This document shows positions 58,301 through 64,000 of a DNA stretch of 64,000 bases, piece after piece. The DNA comes from Siderastrea radians (lineage: Eukaryota > Cnidaria > Anthozoa > Scleractinia > Rhizangiidae). Where the stretch lies: NCBI GenBank assembly GCA_964017195.1, contig OZ024895.1:25235375-25299374 (forward strand). The letters are read 5' to 3'. Below the pieces are notes generated by a model. That model was not told where the DNA came from, ran no database searches, and worked only from the letters and a program-made list of their open reading frames with translations. Numbering within the stretch: the stretch's first letter is position 1; every line of letters begins with the position of its first letter. The translations under genes and the position numbers were made by a program.

Positions 58301-60206
58301 GTAGATTTAATTCCTTGGACAGCGACTAAATCTTCAAGTTTCTTTGAATTTACTGATTTTGTTTCAAAGCAAGTCTCTTTTATTCACTGGCTTTTGTAAA
58401 CAAGAAAGGAAGCAAAATATGGTTAAAATTTACCACCCTTTCTAGCTCTATACATACCATTGTTGGAAAAAGCACAGTTTTGAACAATTTGTAAGCCCAT
58501 GCTTCTTGACTAAAAGGTACATATAGACACGTGCATGTGTCCTTTAGGAGAGGCTCAGTAATACTACCGAAACAGGTAGACTGCAAATTCAAAGACACCC
58601 GTGACAGTTGATTTCAGCGCAAAATATTAACGATTTAGGTCACATGGCTTTGTTTCTCAAACCAAAAAGGTGAACGCACATGGTCACATCCCTGAGTGTT
58701 TTGTTCACCGCGTTGAAAAATGGCTTTTTCCACAAACAGTAATGGGCGAACTTTTGTTCTACGCGAAAGTGTTCTCAACTCTATTATAGCTGATGGCGGA
58801 AACTTAAGGGAAGGGAAGTAGGGAAATATAGCGATGTTGCTTGTATTGTCTGAGGATGGCCAAACACTCACGATTGATTACTAACACAGATTTATCTTTG
58901 AACATGTTTATTCTAGCCAGCTGGTGGCCAATACAACCAATCAAGTCCCAACATGCATTTTGCTTCTTAAATATTTGGGGGTCTGGGCACTTAAGTTCGA
59001 TAACTGATACACTACATTGCTGATTGCTTCACAGGTAACCAAAGCATGATATGATAGTTTGAATGGAGTTGCAATTCAATTGAGAAAAATCAGCGGTTTT
59101 TGGCCGAAAATATGTTCAAATTGAAATAAAGTTTTAAAAACCTCACCTGTTGCGTGTTTACTGTGATTTTACCACTCTTCCAAGCTTCCGGAGGCCGTTT
59201 TGGGCGATTTTCTGCTTGACGGTCAATGCAACACCATGTCACGTACTATTCTTTAGTATACAAACTCTCATATTATGCTTTGGTTACCTGTGAAGCGATC
59301 AGCAACATTGCAATACTTCCCTGATGCTGGGTCTTCACCTTCAGCTATAACAGAGTTGAGAACACTTCCTCATAAAGTTTCATCTACATTGATTTTCTGC
59401 GAACAAAAGCTTAACCTTTACTGTTTTCGGAAAAAGCCATTTTTCAACTCGGTGAATGAAACGCTCAGGAATGTGTCCATGTGTGTTCACCATTTGGTTT
59501 GATAAACAAAGCCACGTGACCAAAAGCATTAAGTAAACATTTTGTGCCGAAATCATCATTTTGTGGCCTTTTGTCCAGTTTAATGAATTGTAACCCCCAT
59601 AGTCATGTATGATTAACACCATTTGAAAGCTAAGGAAATGAAAGGAAATGAGAACTTAAGTTGGTTGAAAAGAGAAATGTTCCACAGACATGTACTCTTC
59701 GCACAATGTAGGTAATGGGTATACTGCTTAATAACCATGCATACGGCATAGATTATTTTGCAGCTCATAATGCAGTGGTTGAAAACAGATATGTTGCAGG
59801 CCACATAATTATACAGTGGAGAAAAAAATTCTAATTTTTTAGGGGTGGTGAACTGTATCACCCATAGGAGGGGTTCACACTTTTATCCCTTCATGAGACC
59901 GTATTGGGTGCAAAAACAAGTGGAAAAAACTAAGACTAACACACACTGGTGTCATAAGTTATGTGCCCTCCCAGGCTGAAAGGTTTGTCAATCCTTAAAA
60001 GGTTTTAGAGAGGGACATTGATTTATGTAAGGAAAAGCACCTTTAATTTTATAAAAGCCCAGCAGTTTACTTATAGATAGCATAATTATTGCTTAGTAAT
60101 GTGTGTAATGTGCTATTTATTTGTTGTATTTTAATAAATTGTTTGCTTTTTTTCCCACAATCTTAAGAAGTCACCTGTAAATTGGCTTCCAGCTTCATTT
60201 AATCAG
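49391..60206 (+). CDS. Unrecognised serine/lysine-rich protein, multi-exon, 3' end not found
   Basis: Six exons join in consistent phase: (49391)-49593, 51374-51484, 51601-51672, 57091-57135, 57802-57931 and 60168-60206, all with GT-AG introns. Exon 1 is open from 49391 and encodes LRKEKELEKKQLQ and FRNIYENISLC. No upstream ATG is in frame, so either an earlier exon exists or translation starts at ATG 49586 (MSSSKGNETKKERPKSL). Later exons encode SHRKSKEFTSSQEDLLSS, PDDGEESCQRTSSRG, SPSRKSPSSSSAPKAERKTS and KSPVNWLPASFNQ. The product is hydrophilic, rich in Ser and Lys, probably disordered and possibly nuclear (inference from composition). I recognise no domain. The last donor (CAG|GTAAGG) implies at least one more exon downstream. 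Confidence 0.55.
49594..51373. other. Intron 1 of the unrecognised gene
   Basis: AT-rich sequence. Candidate exons such as the one ending CTCTTCAG|GTACAATG (about 50708-50734) do not keep phase with the neighbours and are not included. No transposon ends are visible. Confidence 0.4.
51673..52910. other. Intron 3 of the unrecognised gene, 5' part
   Basis: About 1.2 kb of AT-rich DNA before the hAT remnant, with no inverted repeat, coding frame or RNA gene that I can support. Confidence 0.4.
52915..54131 (-). pseudogene. hAT-type transposase C-terminal fragment (ZMYM/52-kDa-repressor-like), disrupted
   Basis: Minus-strand frames encode GWKAKWAQVYSEDKPTTLQ, then after a 610-bp insertion CTNKEPNVTAILTILVTMPV and STATPERSFVTMRRVKTYVR, then STMRVEKLSGLALLHA. 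The last parts match the hAT dimerisation domain. A near-duplicate of CTCTCCTGCAYGC (52965-53000) shifts the frame; the alternative frame then reads HADKVVQEFCAKKPRQFT and stops. Upstream, KCEVR-type sequence is duplicated around a LINE-like insert. It lies antisense in intron 3 of the unrecognised plus-strand gene. Confidence 0.72.
53161..53770. mobile_element. TIR element, CAGGGACGGCGGAGC ends, inserted in hAT transposase
   Basis: CAGGGACGGCGGAGC and GCTCCGCCGTCCCTG are perfect 15-bp inverted repeats. GTATG flanks both sides (53156-53160 and 53771-53775). GGGGGGCTTTAGCCCCCC near the left end links it to the element at 3426-3982. Removing it rejoins the hAT coding frame. Confidence 0.88.
54001..54912. 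repeat. About 125-bp direct duplication flanking the LINE-like insert
   Basis: GCAGCTACCACGAATTTTCA, then AGTCCCTAGCTCTTTGTTGA, CTTTTGGGACGGACTTCACT and TGACACTCTTGACAA occur at about 54007-54131. They recur with a few substitutions at 54796-54912. The duplicated sequence is part of the hAT remnant. Confidence 0.82.
54132..54789 (+). mobile_element. LINE-like 3' fragment ending in (GAT)n
   Basis: This roughly 660-bp block ends TTGACTGGATGATGATGATG and further GAT repeats, like the 3' tail of a non-LTR element. It is bracketed by two near-identical direct copies of target sequence (about 54001-54131 and 54790-54912). Frames are heavily interrupted. LINE assignment rests on the tail and structure only. 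Confidence 0.5.
55055..55400. mobile_element. TIR element, GGCTGGTTTACATGCTTCGA ends
   Basis: GGCTGGTTTACATGCTTCGA and TTTGT at the left pair with ACAAATCAAGGTGTGTAAAC and TGGCC at the right. A second copy of the motif (AAATCGAAGCATGTAAACGC) lies inside at about 55305. The insert is about 345 bp in intron 3 of the unrecognised gene. Confidence 0.7.
56015..56514. mobile_element. TA-flanked TIR element, CAGTCGAACCTC ends
   Basis: CAGTCGAACCTC at the left and GAGGTTCAGCTG at the right are inverted repeats flanked by TA on both sides. This fits a non-autonomous Tc1/mariner-type element of 500 bp. The interior shows repeated GTAAGCGACCACC/GTAAGCAGCCAC motifs. Confidence 0.75.
56668..57035. mobile_element. 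TIR element, GAGGGCCTAGATGGGG ends
   Basis: GAGGGCCTAGATGGGG and CCCCATCTTGGCCCTC are inverted repeats with one mismatch, flanked by AAATAT on both sides (56662-56667 and 57036-57041). Several AACAGTTAACAGT-type motifs occur inside. It ends 55 bp before exon 4 (57091) of the unrecognised gene. Confidence 0.82.
58636..59523. repeat. Long inverted repeat, about 200-bp diverged arms, with a nested element
   Basis: The left arm (58636-58830: GTCACATGGCTTTGTTTCTC, AAAAATGGCTTTTTCC, GTGTTCTCAACTCTATTATA) is mirrored by the right arm (59315-59523: TATAACAGAGTTGAGAACAC, GGAAAAAGCCATTTTTCAAC, AAACAAAGCCACGTGAC). Mismatches are frequent, so it is old. The element at 59020-59305 lies between the arms. 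It sits in the intron between exons 5 and 6 of the unrecognised gene. Confidence 0.75.
59020..59305. mobile_element. TIR element with about 40-bp ends inside the inverted repeat
   Basis: TTGCTGATTGCTTCACAGGT and AACCAAAGCATGATATGA at the left pair with TCATATTATGCTTTGGTTAC and CTGTGAAGCGATCAGCAA at the right. The central part is about 200 bp and non-coding. Confidence 0.75.
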
Positions 60207-60939
60207 GTAAGGAAGTTGGTACATTGCATAACCTGGATGCCAATACTCATCAGTTTTAGGAACACCAGTTTATAATAAGCATTTCTTAGTACTCCATCAA
60301 ACTTCCACCTTGTATGAAAGGCAATGCTGAACGAAGCACTCATCAACCAGTGATACTGGTTCTCTTTATCTCCATGTGTAGATATTTTACAAAGGATTTG
60401 TCACTCTCCAAATATCTGTAAGATCAACTTAAGTCCAACAAATTATAAGATTTTTTTAAGTTTGGTCTTAACAGTGTAATCCTAGCACTGCTGTGCCTTG
60501 TAATAGTTTAGCACGCAAACTTTGAAGTTCAAGACTCAACCATGGGTTATGTTTTTCACTGTAATCTGCAGTCATCGTGATGGTTCTCTAGAAGATCAGG
60601 TCATTGGTGACATGCATATGATCATAGTTAGACAAGAGTTAGGTTTTGAAACCTTGCAAGTCTCAAAGGCCAAGACAGAGGTGTCTCAATTTTTGTTAAA
60701 AGCGCCTCAACTGTACACAATCTTTTGTTTTACATTCACACATTATGGCTGAATTTAAGGACGGTGCCTCCTTTTGTTACTGTGCATACGTTCTGCACAT
60801 GTTGGGTCAGGTCCCAGACATTCGATCATGTTTATTAAAGATTTTGCCAACTAACACAAAGGTATTTTTGTGCGGTTTATGACTATGTGGAAAAAGCAGA
60901 TCTTAGCAAGCCCTTGTAGAACCAGACATATGTAAAACC

Positions 60940-61485
60940 TAAGTTGCCGCTATTTTTTTGCTATGTAGGGCTATGTCTTAGCTATGTATAGCTCAAAACT
61001 GCCTATGTTATTACTATGTAACATGCTACAGTACATAGTCCAGGGTATGTAAAACATATTTTGAAACTATGCCGAGGCTATTTGAAAATCACATAGTCTT
61101 TAAATACATATGTGAACACTAATTAAAATCTTAACATAGCTTTGACATAGATATTTATTTTCTTTGCTTCTGACGAAGAGTCTATGTATTTACTATGTGA
61201 CAATTCAACATAGCCTTTAAATAGCATGGTGACATCTAATTTTATAAGTAAAAGGTTACATAGCTTTAGCATAATGCTATTTATTTCCTATGTTATGGCA
61301 ATGACAAATGAAACATCCTACGTATTTACTATGTGACAATCTGACATAGCTGTTAAATAACCATGTTGAAGTTAACATCAAAGGTTAAACGTGACATAGC
61401 TTTTACATAATGCTATTTATTTCCTATGCTGTGGATATAAACAATCAATGCATCCTATGTATTTACTATGTGACCATCCCACTTA
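60940..61485. repeat. Diverged tandem repeat, about 125-bp unit
   Basis: Units containing CTATGTATTTACTATGTGAC, then ACATAGC...TTAAATA, ACATAGCTTTNACATA and ATTTATTTCCTATG recur at about 61180, 61315 and 61455. Shorter related motifs (CTATGT, ACATAG) extend back to 60940. No coding frame is present. Confidence 0.75.
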
Positions 61486-61529
61486 GCAGTGTGCACTCAA
61501 CAATACAGTGTTTTTTACAAATGAAAATG

Positions 61530-61760
61530 CAGTCAAACTTCAATTAAGTGGCCACCCTCTATTAAGCCGCCAGTTATCAAAGTCCCCAAATTATTGTTAG
61601 TAAAATACTGTATATAAAACCTCTTCAAAGTGGCCACCTCTATAAAGTGGCTTCTGCCACCTTTTTGGACATCCCTATGAGGGTTTTCTATTTTCTTTAC
61701 CCCTATTAAGTAACCACCCAAAATCTAATAAATGGACATGGGGGGTCTGAAAAAGGTGAT
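61530..61760. repeat. Degenerate repeat related to the TA-flanked element at 56015
   Basis: GCAGTCAAACTTCAATTAAG followed by GTGGCCACC and repeated AAGTGGCCACCTCTATAAAG resembles the CAGTCGAACCTC and GCGACCACC motifs of 56015-56514. The right end cannot be placed with confidence. Confidence 0.4.
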
Positions 61761-62192
61761 GACCAATTAAGAGTCCGAAATGGGATGCAACAACTTTTAG
61801 AAACTTTCAAACAGTTATCCTTTGCCAAATCAAATGATCTAGTTTATGCATTGAAGCTCCCTAGTCGAAAGCGACAGACGCATGTGAAGGATTCTTTTAA
61901 GTAATACCTTTTGGTATATAGGGTTCTTTGAGACCTTGTCACAGGATTTTCTTGAAATCAGATTTGTGCGAGAGGATATTGCATTTCCACACAATTTGTG
62001 AATACAGTATTAAATAGGCTTTATTATTTGCAACAGTAGTCACAAGCCTCCAAGCATATTTGTATTTGGATAAATTGATGTTTCTACTAAGTCTCATGCT
62101 AATATATTGCTAACACTACTGTTATAGACATCACACCATGGGAGTTTGTAATGATAACTAATGTGATAATATTTAAAGGACAGTGATACTGG

Positions 62193-62974
62193 TCAGTCTT
62201 TTTCATAAGGATCTGGTAGCAGACAAAAGTAATATCCAGATGACACATCCACTCTGAGAAATTTTCTCATAATGTTCACCACAGGGACAGCCATGAGTCT
62301 AAAAGAGAGAACACAGAAAGTTATTAAATAAACATACGAAGCTAACTGTAATGCTCTGATAATCAAACGGAAAATCAGGTGCCCAATTAATGGCATGCTT
62401 GCTATTAACAAAAAATACATAGTCACTGCAAGTGGTGGTGATACATAAGAAAATATCTAATGTAAAAGAAGGTACCTGTTTGATGTCTTCACACTTGTAA
62501 TGTGGTTAACCATTGTTCTGTCCCTGTACTTGGGCAGCAGCTCATCGTCTCTCTCTCTGAAACTTCTACTACTGCAAAGTACTCACAGGGCAGGTCACAG
62601 CTGCAACATTTCTGATGACTGCATACTAGTCATCACTCATTTCGAATTCATGACCAATCTTCTGCATGCAGGATGCATCCTGGCCACCAGCTGTAGTTTG
62701 CGAACCATCGTTGAAAGATGATTGAGTTTTGTTCATTTCATTAGACAGACATTCGTCTAAAAGTTTTCGCTTCTTAAATGGTGAAGTGTTGTTTCCCAAG
62801 TCTACTACGGATGCATCTACGAACACCTCGGATGAAAAACTCCCCACGAATGTCAACAACTTTCTCTTCACGTACGGGGCTCCGGGAATCAATTTTACGT
62901 CGCCATCTTGTTGTTTTGGGCACTTCTACTGTTGAATCGTACAGCCAACGTCTACTCCATCTTGGCGTGGGCAT
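62193..62974 (-). CDS. Small unrecognised basic protein, four-exon model with micro-introns
   Basis: Minus-strand exons 62974-62876, 62826-62627, 62571-62476 and 62298-62193 join in phase to give about 166 residues. It starts MPTPRWSRRWLYDSTVEV and ends GYYFCLLPDPYEKD. A basic cluster FKKRKLLDECL (exon 2) could be a nuclear signal. Intron 3 (62299-62475) has a strong donor CAG|GTACC and a pyrimidine-rich acceptor (TTCTCTCTTTTAG) and is convincing. Introns 1 and 2 would be only 49 and 55 bp, with weak acceptors, so the 5' half is uncertain; a frameshift or sequencing error is an alternative to intron 1. I recognise no family. It converges with the plus-strand gene. Confidence 0.42.
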
Positions 62975-63417
62975 TTTACTTTAACTTTTGGGATTTGTGC
63001 ACTGCGATGTGCATTACACTTCAGTCAATTTGAACGCTACATCGGCCGCCATCTTTTGCTTCACAAGAGCCTGGTTACAAATGCAAACTTTGCTTGGTTA
63101 CCTAGCACTAAGCAGCAACTCTGGCGGTTTTCGCAAAATAACAGTGCGGCAAAAATCAAACAAGATTTCTTAGGTGTGATATTTTGCTGTCCAATGGAAA
63201 TCGTGACTCCTCAAATGAAAATACAATGCGATCGATGTGTGATATTTCACAGCGTCTCTTCGAGTTTAAAGCGTCGCTTCACTATCTTGCTTGTTTGCGG
63301 TGGACACTTCACTTTATCTTCTTTTAAAGCACGTTCCAGTGGATCCTTTCATTAGCTTTTCATTCATTCATTCATCTTTGACACTTTTAAAAGGTAAGAA
63401 AGTGAATTTTGCTTATT
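62975..63417. other. Upstream region of the small minus-strand gene
   Basis: This contains GGCCGCCATCTTTTGCTTC (about 63043), resembling a GCCGCCATCTT promoter motif, and several ATTTTGC tracts. Short plus-strand frames here (62988-63355) lack splice support. Promoter function is inference. Confidence 0.3.
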
Positions 63418-63828
63418 ATAAGCTTAAAGGGACAGTATCACAAGGATTTTGCTCACGTTTAATTCCACTGAAAAGCCAATAGTCGCATTTACATGTATGA
63501 AAGCCTAAAAATACTGGTCATTTTCTTGTTCAGACAACATACTAATTCAGTGAAGCTATTACTGAGTGTCTTTGGCCACGGATTGCCAAGATGGAAGTGG
63601 ATTACAACTTGAAGACATCCGGCGAACGTTTTCAAATTCTGTGCTTGTATCTTGCAAAAATCGTTAAATCTTATTATGGTTTGCTCTCCTTCCAAACATG
63701 CACTTGATATCTCCCTCTTGATGTTCCAGGAGCATTTTGTGTGTGAGTGAAGGCATTTAATCTCAATTTCAGCGAAGTTTTGACGAAACGCGAGGAAAAT
63801 CCCTGTGACACTGCCCCTTTAAGCTTAT
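63418..63828. mobile_element. TIR element, ATAAGCTTAAAGGGACAG ends
   Basis: ATAAGCTTAAAGGGACAGTA followed by TCACAAGGATTTT at the left pairs with AAAATCCCTGTGACACTGCC and CCTTTAAGCTTAT at the right. The inverted repeat is about 34 bp with a few mismatches and the element is 411 bp. No transposase is visible. Confidence 0.8.
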
Positions 63829-64000
63829 TTAAGATTTATTTGAAGATTGTTTTGAAACTTCAAACCGAAGAAAAACTTGAAACTACAACAGGTTTTCATG
63901 TGCGTTTGAACCAAAGGATCCTTGATTTGACAGACTCTTCCTCCTATTTAGATGTATGTATTGATTTCTTGGAGTACAAAGAATGGTGTAGTGCTATAGG

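Noticed and set aside
60562..60598. Possible next exon of the unrecognised gene (CTGCAG|TCATCG)
   Set aside because: The required phase 0 reads a stop at the third codon.
62778..63355. Overlapping plus-strand frames near the right end
   Set aside because: They are antisense to the minus-strand model or lie in its upstream region, without splice support.

Overview
This window looks like nuclear DNA of an anthozoan cnidarian, most likely a stony coral or close hexacoral relative. The genome is AT-rich and genes are split into many short exons with GT-AG introns. One secreted PAN/EGF protein ends in a C-terminal domain that I associate with coral skeletal-matrix and related cnidarian proteins. 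The density of terminal-inverted-repeat (TIR) elements also fits. The species call is inference; no marker gene settles it.

Layout. (1) 148-5558, plus strand: a seven-exon gene for a secreted PAN/apple + EGF + calcium-binding EGF + fibrinogen-like/USOMP5-type protein, apparently complete. (2) 7407-41582, minus strand: a complete PP2A scaffold subunit A gene (PPP2R1A/B ortholog). I traced 22 coding exons whose phases all agree, giving 586 residues. Its introns hold most of the mobile DNA: a 1.8-kb near-perfect palindrome, a 2.7-kb dead pogo-like transposon, a Mutator-type element with a 9-bp target duplication, and many small TIR elements. The gene converges tail to tail with gene 1. (3) 42199-48658: a four-level transposon nest about 600 bp upstream of the PP2A start codon. 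(4) 49391-60206, plus strand: a six-exon, phase-consistent, serine/lysine-rich gene that I do not recognise; it probably runs on past 60.2 kb. Its introns carry a broken hAT transposase, a LINE-like tail flanked by a 125-bp direct duplication, and several TIR elements. (5) 62193-62974, minus strand: a small unrecognised gene model with two very short introns, convergent with gene 4.

The most unusual structure is a TIR-bounded element present twice (23215-26623 and 42822-48161). Both copies begin and end with CAGGGTTCAAAAT-type repeats and have perfect 5-bp target duplications (CCCAT and CTGCT). Both carry the same truncated Penelope-like reverse transcriptase in the same orientation. This suggests that retroelement sequence was captured between DNA-transposon ends and then mobilised as a unit. 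The copies act as empty-site controls for each other's later insertions, so a relative insertion history can be read.

No rRNA, CRISPR array or intact tRNA gene was seen. One tRNA-derived, SINE-like remnant lies in a PP2A intron.
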